Shown: positions 1 through 8,498, numbered from the stretch's first letter. The stretch is DNA of 18,769 bases from Bacteroidota bacterium (GCA_947462865.1 CANHRW010000013.1:1-18769); one strand, 5' to 3'. Notes: generated by a model not told the origin, from the sequence alone. Made by a program: numbers and translations.

Positions 1-13
1 AAATTTAGATTTC

Positions 14-865
14 ATGAACAAATATTCGGCCCAAGAGCTCACCCAGATGTCAAGCCAAGTGAGAAGAGATGTATTAAGAATGGTTCACGGTTGTAAAAGT
101 GGTCATCCTGGAGGAAGTTTAGGGTGTGCAGATTTTTTAACTGCTTTATATTTCAATGTGATGGAGCACAACACAAATTTTCAAATGGATGGCATTAATG
201 AAGATTTGTTCTTCTTGTCAAATGGTCATATTTCACCTGTTTTTTATAGTGTTTTGGCTAGATCTGGTTATTTTCCTGTTGCTGAACTTGCAAGCTTTAG
301 AAGGCTAAATTCAAGGCTCCAAGGACATCCAACCACACATGAACACCTTCCGGGTGTTCGAATAGCATCTGGTTCACTAGGCCAGGGGGTTTCTGTGGCT
401 GCTGGTGCTGCACTTACTAAAAAATTAAACCAAGACAGCAAGCTAGTATATGCCTTAATGGGTGATGGTGAGATTGAGGAGGGACAAAACTGGGAAGCTT
501 TTATGTTTGCTGCACACCACAAAATTGACAACCTCATTGTTACCATTGATTTAAATGGTCAACAAATTGATGGCTCAACCAAAGAAGTATTGGGCATTGG
601 AAGTGATGTGATAGATAAATTGAAAGCTTTTGGATGGTTCGTGCTAGAAATGGATGGACACAACCATGAGGCCATTCTTGAAACCATGAATTTGGCAAAA
701 TCAAATGCGGGTAAGGGGAAGCCCATTTTTATTGTCATGAGAACAGAAATGGGTTATCCGGTAGATTTTATGATGGGTAGCCACAAATGGCATGGCGTTG
801 CACCAAACGACAATGAACTAGCCAATGCATTGAGTCAATTACCTGAAACTTTTGGCGACTATTAA
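14..865 (+). CDS. Transketolase, N-terminal (thiamine-diphosphate-binding) subunit
   Basis: This is the N-terminal half of a split transketolase, which moves two-carbon units between sugar phosphates in the cytosolic non-oxidative pentose phosphate pathway. The 283-residue protein carries the conserved GHPGGSLGCADF segment near residues 30-41. The thiamine-diphosphate/metal motif begins GDGEIEEGQNWEA at residue 150. The expected metal ligands are Asp151 and, 30 residues later, Asn181, the same spacing as in full-length transketolase. The pyrimidine-binding and C-terminal domains are absent and are encoded separately at 2286-3242, so an active enzyme would need both chains. The ATG at 14 is preceded by only 13 bases of window, so its promoter cannot be seen. 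The next gene, a vWA protein, starts 14 bases after the stop. The family call is firm. The distinction from other split thiamine enzymes, such as dihydroxyacetone synthase-like ones, rests on motifs only. Confidence 0.93.
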   Translation: MNKYSAQELTQMSSQVRRDVLRMVHGCKSGHPGGSLGCADFLTALYFNVMEHNTNFQMDGINEDLFFLSNGHISPVFYSVLARSGYFPVAELASFRRLNSRLQGHPTTHEHLPGVRIASGSLGQGVSVAAGAALTKKLNQDSKLVYALMGDGEIEEGQNWEAFMFAAHHKIDNLIVTIDLNGQQIDGSTKEVLGIGSDVIDKLKAFGWFVLEMDGHNHEAILETMNLAKSNAGKGKPIFIVMRTEMGYPVDFMMGSHKWHGVAPNDNELANALSQLPETFGDY

Positions 866-879
866 GCTGTTACAATAGC

Positions 880-2274
880 GTGTTTAACTTTACATTTTTA
901 CGTGTTGCATTCTTACTCATAACAAGTACTTTGTTGTGTTCTACAGAAATATTATTTGCTCAAAAAGCAAGTAAAAAACAAACAACACGAATTTTGTTTT
1001 TGTTAGATGCAAGTGGCAGTATGTATGCCAAACTAGGGAGCGATACCCGCATCAATGTTGCAAAAAGACTGCTTTCTAAGAGCATTGACAGTCTTGCTAA
1101 TGAAAAAAATGTAGAGCTCGCGCTGCGTGTATATGGACACACCTCTCCTCCTGGAGCAAGAAACTGCAAGGATACAAGGTTAGAGGTGCCTTTTAGGTCA
1201 GAGAACCACAAAGACATTATTAAAAAAATTCAGAACATCACCCCAAAAGGTACCACATTAATTGCCCATTCATTGTTGCAAGCTGCTTCTGATTTTCCTC
1301 AAAACGAAAACAGCAGAAATGTCATCATTTTAATTACAGATGGCATTGAAGAGTGCCAAGGCGACCCATGCGCCGTTTCAGAGGCCCTTCAAAGCAAAGG
1401 AATTATATTAAAACCATTTATTATTGGGCTGGGCTCAACCGAAGATTTTAAAAAGGCATTTGATTGTGTGGGCAGGTACTACGACGCAAACAGCGAGGAA
1501 GCGTTTAATACTGTTTTAAATGTGGTAATTTCTCAAGCACTCAACAATACAACAGCTCAAATAAACTTATTAGACATTCACAATAAACCCTCTGAGACCA
1601 ATGTAAACATGAGTTTTTACGACATGCATAGTGGCATGTTGCTCAACAACTATATGCACACCATTAACGAGAGGGGAAACCCAGATACTGTATTGCTAGA
1701 CCCTATATACAGGTACAAAATGGTCGTGCACACATTACCCCCAGTAATAAAAGAAAACATAGAATTGATACCGGGTAAACATACCATTATTGCTGCGGAT
1801 GCACCACAAGGCGAATTAACCATTCGGGTAGATGGATTAACCAATTACAACAATTTACAGGCTATTGTAAAACAAGCTGGGTCTTGCCCAATTTTGCACA
1901 TTCAAGATGCATCTAACAGAGAAAAATACTTGGTTGGAAAATACGACGTAGAGGTATTGTGTTTACCAAAAATGCTGTTTAAGGGGGTTTCCATAGACCA
2001 AAGCACAACAACTACCATTCAACTACCACAACCAGGCAAACTAATTGTCAACTACCAAGTACAGGATTTTTACGCCGATATTTACCAACAAATACGTGGA
2101 GAATTGACATGGGTGTGTAAAATTCCTTCAGACAAGCGGGTGCATCAATTTGTGATTCAGCCAGGAGATTATAAAATTATTTACCGATCAAAATCTAGCT
2201 ACAAAAGTGCCAATACTTTTGAAAGAGGATTTAAAATTACTAGCGGACAAGCAACCAATATTATACTCAATTAA
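880..2274 (+). CDS. Secreted von Willebrand factor type A (vWA) domain protein
   Basis: The 464-residue protein starts at GTG (880) and opens with a Sec-type signal peptide (hydrophobic residues 8-26, likely cut after the FA of LFA-QK near residue 27). The vWA domain follows at about residues 37-225, with an apparently complete metal-ion-dependent adhesion site: DASGS at 43-47, Thr125/Thr126 in KGTTLIAHS, and the ITDGIEE segment with Asp154. A CQGDPC segment follows the third motif, as in the COG2304-like bacterial vWA proteins. Residues of about 226-464 look beta-rich, perhaps two or three small sandwich domains, and I do not recognise them. No transmembrane anchor, lipobox or T9SS tail is visible, so it is probably periplasmic. 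It lies 14 bases after one transketolase half and 11 bases before the other, so co-transcription is likely. The vWA call is firm; its ligand and role are unknown. No ATG supports a better start than the GTG. Confidence 0.88.
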   Translation: MFNFTFLRVAFLLITSTLLCSTEILFAQKASKKQTTRILFLLDASGSMYAKLGSDTRINVAKRLLSKSIDSLANEKNVELALRVYGHTSPPGARNCKDTRLEVPFRSENHKDIIKKIQNITPKGTTLIAHSLLQAASDFPQNENSRNVIILITDGIEECQGDPCAVSEALQSKGIILKPFIIGLGSTEDFKKAFDCVGRYYDANSEEAFNTVLNVVISQALNNTTAQINLLDIHNKPSETNVNMSFYDMHSGMLLNNYMHTINERGNPDTVLLDPIYRYKMVVHTLPPVIKENIELIPGKHTIIAADAPQGELTIRVDGLTNYNNLQAIVKQAGSCPILHIQDASNREKYLVGKYDVEVLCLPKMLFKGVSIDQSTTTTIQLPQPGKLIVNYQVQDFYADIYQQIRGELTWVCKIPSDKRVHQFVIQPGDYKIIYRSKSSYKSANTFERGFKITSGQATNIILN

Positions 2275-2285
2275 CCATTTAAGAC

Positions 2286-3242
2286 ATGAAGCACTTTGAA
2301 ATTCAAAATACAAAAGACACCAGAAGCGGATTTGGAGAAGGACTATTAGAACTTGGAAGAAAAAATCCAAAAGTGGTAGCACTTTGTGCCGATTTAACCG
2401 GTTCACTTAAAATGGATGCATTCCAAAAGGAATTTCCTGATCGTTTTTTTCAGGTAGGAATTGCTGAAGCAAACATGATGGGTGTGGCTGCTGGTATGAC
2501 AATTGGCGGGTTTATTCCGTTTACGGGAACATTTGCAAACTTTAGTACTGGGAGGGTTTACGACCAAATCCGACAATCAATAGCCTACTCAGGTAAAAAT
2601 GTAAAAATATGTGCCTCTCATGCTGGTATAACATTGGGTGAAGATGGGGCTACCCATCAAATATTAGAAGACATTGGTTTAATGAAGATGCTTCCGGGTA
2701 TGACAGTCATTAACCCTTGCGACTTTAACCAAACCAAAATGGCAACCATTGCTATTGCAGACCACGAAGGACCTGTTTATTTGAGATTTGGAAGGCCTGC
2801 AATTCCGAACTTCACCTCTACAAAAGAGCCTTTTATTATTGGTAAAGCGCTTATGTTGAACGAGGGTACAGATGTCAGTATTTTTGCTACAGGACACCTT
2901 GTTTGGAAGGCAATAGAAGCGGGGCACCGATTGGCCGAACAAGGTATTTCTGCTGAAATCATCAACATTCATACCATCAAACCTTTGGATGGTGCTGCTA
3001 TTTTAGCATCTGCAGCTAAAACACGCTGTATAGTAACCGCAGAGGAACATCAATTAAATGGTGGTTTAGGAGACAGCATTTGTCAATTATTGGCGGCAAA
3101 CCTTCCACTTCCTGTAGAAATGGTAGGCGTCAATGATAGCTTTGGTGAAAGCGGAACACCTGATGAATTAATGAAAAAATATGGATTAGATGCTGACAAT
3201 ATAGTTTCGGCTGCTTTAAAGGCAATTGGCAGAAAAAACTAA
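2286..3242 (+). CDS. Transketolase, C-terminal (pyrimidine-binding plus C-terminal domain) subunit
   Basis: This is the second chain of the split transketolase (318 residues). It contains the pyrimidine-binding domain (about 1-165), with the VGIAEANMMG segment whose Glu61 is the expected catalytic glutamate that activates the thiamine cofactor. Next come the conserved SHAGITLGEDGATHQ region, which lines the substrate and cofactor pocket, and YLRFGRPAIP. The C-terminal domain (about 185-318) includes the INIHTIKPLD and TAEEHQLNGGLGDS segments shared with the 1-deoxyxylulose-5-phosphate synthase and pyruvate dehydrogenase E1-beta families. The active site would form at the interface with the chain encoded at 14-865. 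The ATG at 2286 comes 11 bases after the vWA stop. DXS and E1-beta are less likely, because the N-terminal partner is clearly transketolase-like. Confidence 0.93.
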   Translation: MKHFEIQNTKDTRSGFGEGLLELGRKNPKVVALCADLTGSLKMDAFQKEFPDRFFQVGIAEANMMGVAAGMTIGGFIPFTGTFANFSTGRVYDQIRQSIAYSGKNVKICASHAGITLGEDGATHQILEDIGLMKMLPGMTVINPCDFNQTKMATIAIADHEGPVYLRFGRPAIPNFTSTKEPFIIGKALMLNEGTDVSIFATGHLVWKAIEAGHRLAEQGISAEIINIHTIKPLDGAAILASAAKTRCIVTAEEHQLNGGLGDSICQLLAANLPLPVEMVGVNDSFGESGTPDELMKKYGLDADNIVSAALKAIGRKN

Positions 3243-3513
3243 CTCCCTACCTCCTTATAAAAAAATTAATTTTACTATTTTAAACTCGAATTCGGTTCGC
3301 ACAGAACTGCTTTCCCGTTTTATGGGTTAAATTCGCACCCATGTTTTCAACCTATTTATTTTGGAATCAACGCAATAAAAGAAACTTGTTAGTCTTTGTA
3401 CGGTTGATTGTTTTCAAAACCAGTGGCTCTAAACCTAATTTACAATTGAATTATTCCTAAAAATGGGGCTTTAATAGTTTTTCTCTTAAACGCCTCAACC
3501 CAAAAATTTGTGT
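3243..3513 (+). other. Intergenic region between the transketolase and SulP units
   Basis: This 271-base, AT-rich gap separates two plus-strand units. It holds a short hairpin (3322-3342) and a 39-codon open frame at 3341-3460 with no recognisable product. I searched for the Bacteroidota -7 motif TAnnTTTG and found only a near miss, TAGTCTTTG at 3390-3398, which has one extra base and no TTTG at the usual distance upstream. A promoter for the SulP gene is expected here but I cannot place it. No tRNA or insertion-sequence end is visible. Confidence 0.6.
3322..3342 (+). terminator. Possible weak intrinsic terminator or hairpin
   Basis: ATGGGT (3322-3327) and ACCCAT (3337-3342) form a perfect 6-base-pair stem with a 9-base loop, followed by GTTTTC and further T-rich sequence. 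It lies 79 bases after the stop of the transketolase C-terminal subunit, so it could end that transcript. The stem is short and the T-tract is interrupted, so the call is tentative. Confidence 0.25.
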
Positions 3514-5112
3514 ATGAATAATCAAAAAATATCCATTTCATATTTAAATAACAGCCTAAAAACACATTGGAGGTCAGATTTAAGCGCTGGCTTTATGATC
3601 TCACTGATAGCATTACCGCTTTGTTTGGGTATTGCCATAGCAAGTGGATTGCCCCCTATGGCTGGTATAATTGCTGGTATTGTTGGTGGTCTGTTTCTTA
3701 GCTTAACGGGTGGGTCGCACCTAACCATCAATGGACCTGCAGCGGGTTTAGCTGTTATTGTACTTACTAGTGTAGAGGGTTTTAAACTAATGGCACCAGT
3801 AGGTTTAACACCAGAACAAATAGAGCACTTTGCATACCAAAATACGCTTGCTGTTGGATTTGTTTGTGGATTGTTACAAATTTTGTTTGGATTTGCAAAG
3901 GCGGGAATATTGAGTAGCTTTTTTCCTTCTTCTGTTGTTCATGGAATGCTTGCCGCAATTGGCATCATGATTTTTTCAAAACAATTTCATGTAGCTATGG
4001 GTGTAAAGCCAGAAGCAAATGACATGTTGGGTGTAATTGCTGCAATTCCATCTAGTGTGATACACATGAACCCACATATTGCAATCATTTCATTCGTTAG
4101 TTTAATTATTTTAATAGGTCACCCGTATATTAAAAACAAGTATATAAAAAGAATTCCTGCGCCCTTGGTAGTAATTTTGATTGCAATACCTCTTGGACGC
4201 TATTACAATCTTGAAGCAGAAACCAAGTATTTGGTTACCATTCCTGCTCATTTTTTAGATGGTATTATTTTACCCGATTTTAGTAATATTCTTACACCTT
4301 TTGCAATACAAATGGTTATAACCTATGCTTTGGTAGCAAGCTTAGAATCATTGCTGACCTCAGCCGCGATAGACCGTTTAGACCCCGAAAAACGCAGTTC
4401 AGATTTTAATAGAGAATTGTTCTCAAAGGGTGGTGGAAACATTTTATCAAGCTTCTTAGGCGGATTGCCAATCATTGCGGAGGTGGTAAGAAGTTCTGCC
4501 AATATAAATAGTGGTGCCAAATCACCATGGGCTAATTTTTATCATGGGTTATTTCTCTTGATATTTGTAGTGTTCCTTGGAGGTATTATCCATCAAATTC
4601 CATTGTCGGCTTTAGCTGCAATGTTAATGGTTACAGGTTATAAATTGGCCTCACCACAATCATTTATTCAAACATACCGAATTGGAAAAGAACAGTTGGG
4701 AATATTTGTCTCAACAATTGTTTTTACGCTTGCTGTAGATTTATTGGTAGGTATTGCTGCTGGTGTTTTAATTAAACTATTGATTCATATTTTCAACGGT
4801 TTACCCATTAAAAGTATTTTCAAGCCCTTTTTAACCATCAACAAAACAGATGAAGATACTTACAGGGTGGAAGTGATGTATTCAGCTGTTTTTAGCAATT
4901 TCAGTGGATTTAAAAAACAAATTATGGAGCTTCCTAGGGGTAAACACATCGAAATTAATTTTGAAAACACAATATTGGTTGACCATTCGGTTATGAAAAA
5001 CCTTCAGGAAATTAAAATTTCATACGAAGAATCGGGGGGCTCATTTAAATTGATTGGTCTTGAAAACCACAAAAGTCTTTCCAAATACAAAACTTCTGGT
5101 AGAAAAAAGTAA
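3514..5112 (+). CDS. SulP-family (SLC26-type) anion transporter with C-terminal STAS domain
   Basis: This is a 532-residue inner-membrane anion transporter. The membrane region (about residues 20-430, roughly 12-14 segments) begins with the SulP hallmark: SGLPPMAGIIAGIVGG at about 45-60, then TGGSHLTINGPAAG ending near 78, which forms the substrate site in this family. A cytoplasmic STAS domain occupies about 445-532 and includes ILVDHSVMKNL. SulP members carry sulfate, bicarbonate, molybdate or dicarboxylates, and the sequence alone does not settle which. No carbonic anhydrase or sulfate-assimilation gene is adjacent within the window. I chose the ATG at 3514; an in-frame TTG two codons earlier is less likely. 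The downstream porin starts 4 bases after the stop, so the two are probably co-translated and may move the same anion across the two membranes. Confidence 0.9.
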   Translation: MNNQKISISYLNNSLKTHWRSDLSAGFMISLIALPLCLGIAIASGLPPMAGIIAGIVGGLFLSLTGGSHLTINGPAAGLAVIVLTSVEGFKLMAPVGLTPEQIEHFAYQNTLAVGFVCGLLQILFGFAKAGILSSFFPSSVVHGMLAAIGIMIFSKQFHVAMGVKPEANDMLGVIAAIPSSVIHMNPHIAIISFVSLIILIGHPYIKNKYIKRIPAPLVVILIAIPLGRYYNLEAETKYLVTIPAHFLDGIILPDFSNILTPFAIQMVITYALVASLESLLTSAAIDRLDPEKRSSDFNRELFSKGGGNILSSFLGGLPIIAEVVRSSANINSGAKSPWANFYHGLFLLIFVVFLGGIIHQIPLSALAAMLMVTGYKLASPQSFIQTYRIGKEQLGIFVSTIVFTLAVDLLVGIAAGVLIKLLIHIFNGLPIKSIFKPFLTINKTDEDTYRVEVMYSAVFSNFSGFKKQIMELPRGKHIEINFENTILVDHSVMKNLQEIKISYEESGGSFKLIGLENHKSLSKYKTSGRKK

Positions 5113-5116
5113 GCCC

Positions 5117-6424
5117 ATGAAAAAATTGTTTTTGTTTGGCTTTTTGCTGAATAATTTACTTTTTATAAGCTATGGACAAAATAAAAATACCGATGGGGTA
5201 TCCTACAGCCTCAACGAAAATGGGAGCGCTTACTTAAAACTAAACCTCACCAATCAAATATGGATGAGGTATGGAGAAAACAATCCTGGCAGTTTACAAA
5301 ACAATGAACCCTTAGACAAAAGTTTTGATGTGGGTATTAGGCGCGCAAGGATTCAGCTATATGGGATGATCCATGAAAAAACCTTTTTATACACCCAAAT
5401 GGGAATCAATAACTTTGGTGCAAACAGTATCCGAAAGCCTGGTATTTTCTTTCATGATATAGTGGGGGAGTATCACCTCAGTAAACGCACTTTACACTTA
5501 GGGATGGGGTTGAGTGGTTGGGGGGGCTTATCTAGGTTCTCTTCACCTGCCGTTGCAAGCATTGTGTGTTTAGATGTACCCTTGTTTTTACAAACCACCA
5601 ATGATGTTTCTGATCAGTTTTTGAGAAAATTAGGCGTTTACGCAAAGGGTAAAATTGGCAAAATTGATTACCGCCTCATGATCAGCTCTCCAATGACAAT
5701 CAAAAATGCAACAGGGGTCAATTCAATTAGCACCCAAGCAGATTTTTCTATAAAACCAGCAGCTATTCAAAGTAGCGCTTATGTGATGTACCAAGTTTTA
5801 GATGAAGAAAGCAATCTTGTTCCCTATACAATTGGTACCTATTTAGGTAAAAAAAGAATCTTAAATATTGGCGCAGGTTTTCAGCACCAAAAAAACGCTA
5901 TGTGGCATTTGTCTGATACTACTCAAAAGGATACCGTTTCAGAACCCTTGTTAAACATAGCTTTTGATGCTTTTTATGATGCACCAATTGGCAAAAAAGG
6001 TGCGGCTGTTAGTTTATATACTGCTTACGTAAAAACCAATTATGGCAAAGCTTATCTCCGTAATAATGCACCCATGAATTTGTCAGATGCAGTAATACTT
6101 GGAAGTAAAAATGGTAGCGGGCCAGGAACAGCTTTCCCAATGTACGGCACAGGAAACGTGTTCTATTTTCAAGGTGGTTATTTGTTACCAAATCAAAATA
6201 ATTACAGTTTTAGGTTGATGCCTTATTTTGCAATCATGCATGCAGATTACGATAAATTAAATGAAGCAATGAATTTGTTTGATTTAGGATTCAATTTATT
6301 GCTAAAAGAACACAAAACTAAAGTATCAATTAATTATCAAAACAGACCAATATACAACAATTCAAATTGGAGGGTTCAAGAGCGTTTGGGCCTTTTTATT
6401 TTGCAACTACAGTTGGCTATTTAG
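5117..6424 (+). CDS. Outer-membrane porin, phosphate-selective porin (OprO/OprP)-like
   Basis: This 435-residue protein has a clear signal peptide (MKKLFLFGFLLNNLLFISYG, cut before QNKN near residue 20). Beta-barrel-type alternation runs through the rest. The segment FDVGIRRARIQLYG at 70-83 and the later pattern RKLGVYAKGKIGKIDYR are typical of Bacteroidota porins related to the phosphate-selective O/P family. The chain ends in a beta-strand-like LGLFILQLQLAI. The frame is open upstream into the SulP gene (from 5054), but the ATG at 5117 directly precedes the signal peptide and is the sensible start. The 4-base gap after the SulP gene suggests the porin supplies that transporter's anion across the outer membrane; this is inference from context. 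The stop is 1 base from the metG stop on the other strand. The substrate is unproven. Confidence 0.8.
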   Translation: MKKLFLFGFLLNNLLFISYGQNKNTDGVSYSLNENGSAYLKLNLTNQIWMRYGENNPGSLQNNEPLDKSFDVGIRRARIQLYGMIHEKTFLYTQMGINNFGANSIRKPGIFFHDIVGEYHLSKRTLHLGMGLSGWGGLSRFSSPAVASIVCLDVPLFLQTTNDVSDQFLRKLGVYAKGKIGKIDYRLMISSPMTIKNATGVNSISTQADFSIKPAAIQSSAYVMYQVLDEESNLVPYTIGTYLGKKRILNIGAGFQHQKNAMWHLSDTTQKDTVSEPLLNIAFDAFYDAPIGKKGAAVSLYTAYVKTNYGKAYLRNNAPMNLSDAVILGSKNGSGPGTAFPMYGTGNVFYFQGGYLLPNQNNYSFRLMPYFAIMHADYDKLNEAMNLFDLGFNLLLKEHKTKVSINYQNRPIYNNSNWRVQERLGLFILQLQLAI

Positions 6425-6425
6425 G

Positions 6426-8498
6426 TTACTTAATCTCTGAACCAGGATCAATACCTAACTCAGGAACAATGCTTACCAATGCATTTTTTCCATCTCCCGC
6501 CATTAACAACATTCCTTGAGATTCTATGCCTCTAATTTTGCGTGGAGCCAAATTTACAACTACTGCAACGTGCTTACCAATCATTGTTTCGGGCGTGTAG
6601 AATTCAGCAATTCCTGATAAAATTGTTCTAACTTCAAAACCCAAATCAACCTGAAGTTTCAATAATTTATCTGCTTTAGGAACTCTTTCTGCTGCTGTTA
6701 CCAACCCAACCCTTAAATCTATTTTACTAAAATCATCAAAACCAATTTCGGGTTTTAACGCGCTTAATTCAGCTGTAACCAATGGAACTTGGGTTCTTTT
6801 TTGATTGAGTTTTTGTATTTGTACCTCTACCATTTCGTCTTCTATGGGTTTGAATAAAATTTCTACATGTCCTAGAGCACTGCCTGGTAATACAATATGG
6901 GGTGCAGTTAAGCCGCTCCAAGAAAGGTCATTTACACTAAACATAGCTGCCAACTTTTGAGCTGTTTTAGGTAAAAAAACCTGGGCTGAAATAGCCAATT
7001 TAGCACACAACTGAACAGCTTCAAACAATATTGCTTTTACGGTTTCAGGATCAGTTTTAACGAGTTTCCAGGGCTCGGTTTCGGCTAAAAATTTATTACC
7101 AGCCCTAGCAATATTCATCCAATCTGCTTGCGCATCTCTAATTTTAACCAGATTAAGGTTGTTCTCCATGCTTGTCAACGACTCATTTACATCTGTTGTA
7201 AGTATCTGTTTTGCTTTTAAATACAACTCGTTAGAACACACATCTGGGGTGGGCACATTGCCATCATAAAATTTCTGACACAAAACAGCTACACGGTTTA
7301 CAAAGTTGCCGAAAATGCTTACCAATTCACTGTTTACACGTGTTTGGTAATCTTTCCAAGTAAACTCAGCATCTTTGGTTTCTGGAGAAATAGACGTTAA
7401 AACATAGCGCAATTCGTCTTGTCTGTCTGGTAAATCAGTTAAATATTCATGTAGCCAAACGGCCCAATTTTTACTGGTAGAAATTTTGTCCCCCTCTAAA
7501 TTAAGAAACTCATTTGCGGGAATATTTTCGGGTAGATTAAAGTTACCATGTGTCATCAACATCATAGGAAATATGATTGCATGAAATACAATGTTATCCT
7601 TGCCAATGAAATGAATCAATGCTGTTTCATCATTGTTCCAATAACTTTCCATTTCACCCAGTCTACCTTCTTGTTTGAGGTATTCTTTGGTTGCGCTGAT
7701 GTAACCAATTGGCGCATCAAACCAAACATACAAAACTTTTCCATCAGCATCTGGCAAAGGAACTGGTACCCCCCAATCCAAATCTCTGGTCATGGCTCTT
7801 GGTTGGAGGCCTTCACTGAGCCAACTATTGCATTGGCCCTTGATATTGCTTTTCCAAGTATCAATCCTTTCGATGTAATTTTTAAATGCTGCAGATTCTT
7901 GAATGGCGCCCATTGGCAAAAACCAGTTTTTAGTTTCTTTTAAAACCGGTTTGTTTCCACTTAAGGTTGATGTTGGATTGATCAACTCAGTGGCATTTAA
8001 TGTGGTGCCACATTTTTCACACTGATCTCCGTATGCACCCGGACTAGCGCACTTAGGACAGGTTCCGGTAATATACCTGTCGGCTAAAAATTGCTGTGCA
8101 GACTCGTCGTAGAATTGTGAGGTGATTTCTTCTTTAAATACCCCTTTATCATATAGTTTTTTAAAAAATGCTTGAGCGGTTTCCTTGTGGGTTTCAGAAC
8201 TGGTTCTTCCGTAGTATGAAAAATCAATTCCAAAATCTGCGAAGGCTTGTTTCATCATCTGGTGGTATTTATCTACTACCTGTTGGGGGCTAATGGCTTC
8301 TTTTTTTGCTTTAATGGTAATGGGCACACCGTGTTCATCACTTCCACATATAAAAAGAACATCTTTTCCTTTGGCTTTGAGGTATCGAACATAAATATCT
8401 GCAGGCAAATAACATCCAGCAAGGTGTCCAATGTGAACTGGGCCGTTTGCATAAGGTAAAGCTGCAGTAATCAGGTATTTGTTGAACGCTTTGGTCAT
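6426..8498 (-). CDS. metG: Methionyl-tRNA synthetase with C-terminal tRNA-binding domain
   Basis: This enzyme charges tRNA-Met with methionine in the cytosol. The 690-residue chain has the class I HIGH motif at 22-25 and the second signature in its KISTS form at 338-342. It has a CPKC...CEKC zinc knuckle (Cys147, 150, 160, 163). A helical anticodon-binding region runs from about 390 to 555. An EMAP/Arc1p-type oligonucleotide-binding domain lies at about 588-690, starting FDDFSKIDLRVG and containing NLAPRKIRGIESQGML. This is the full-length, dimer-forming architecture common in the phylum. I chose the ATG at 8498; an in-frame TTG at 8507 would add three residues. It lies 58 bases downstream of the flavoprotein gene on the same strand, so co-transcription is possible. 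Confidence 0.97.
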   Translation of the reverse strand: MTKAFNKYLITAALPYANGPVHIGHLAGCYLPADIYVRYLKAKGKDVLFICGSDEHGVPITIKAKKEAISPQQVVDKYHQMMKQAFADFGIDFSYYGRTSSETHKETAQAFFKKLYDKGVFKEEITSQFYDESAQQFLADRYITGTCPKCASPGAYGDQCEKCGTTLNATELINPTSTLSGNKPVLKETKNWFLPMGAIQESAAFKNYIERIDTWKSNIKGQCNSWLSEGLQPRAMTRDLDWGVPVPLPDADGKVLYVWFDAPIGYISATKEYLKQEGRLGEMESYWNNDETALIHFIGKDNIVFHAIIFPMMLMTHGNFNLPENIPANEFLNLEGDKISTSKNWAVWLHEYLTDLPDRQDELRYVLTSISPETKDAEFTWKDYQTRVNSELVSIFGNFVNRVAVLCQKFYDGNVPTPDVCSNELYLKAKQILTTDVNESLTSMENNLNLVKIRDAQADWMNIARAGNKFLAETEPWKLVKTDPETVKAILFEAVQLCAKLAISAQVFLPKTAQKLAAMFSVNDLSWSGLTAPHIVLPGSALGHVEILFKPIEDEMVEVQIQKLNQKRTQVPLVTAELSALKPEIGFDDFSKIDLRVGLVTAAERVPKADKLLKLQVDLGFEVRTILSGIAEFYTPETMIGKHVAVVVNLAPRKIRGIESQGMLLMAGDGKNALVSIVPELGIDPGSEIK

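Noticed and set aside
3310..3345. tRNA-like T-arm pattern (GGTTCGCAC and GGGTTAAATTCGCACCC)
   Set aside because: No anticodon arm, acceptor stem or correct 5-bp/7-nt T-arm geometry could be built around it.
3360..3398. Possible promoter for the SulP gene (TTTG ... TAGTCTTTG)
   Set aside because: The -7 element has one base too many and the spacer is 26 bases, outside the 19-21 range.
5054..5116. A longer porin start overlapping the SulP gene
   Set aside because: The extra 21 residues are a shadow of SulP coding sequence; the signal peptide begins at the ATG at 5117.
7548..7943. A 131-codon plus-strand frame inside metG
   Set aside because: It lies wholly within well-conserved metG coding sequence and its translation shows no signal or motif.
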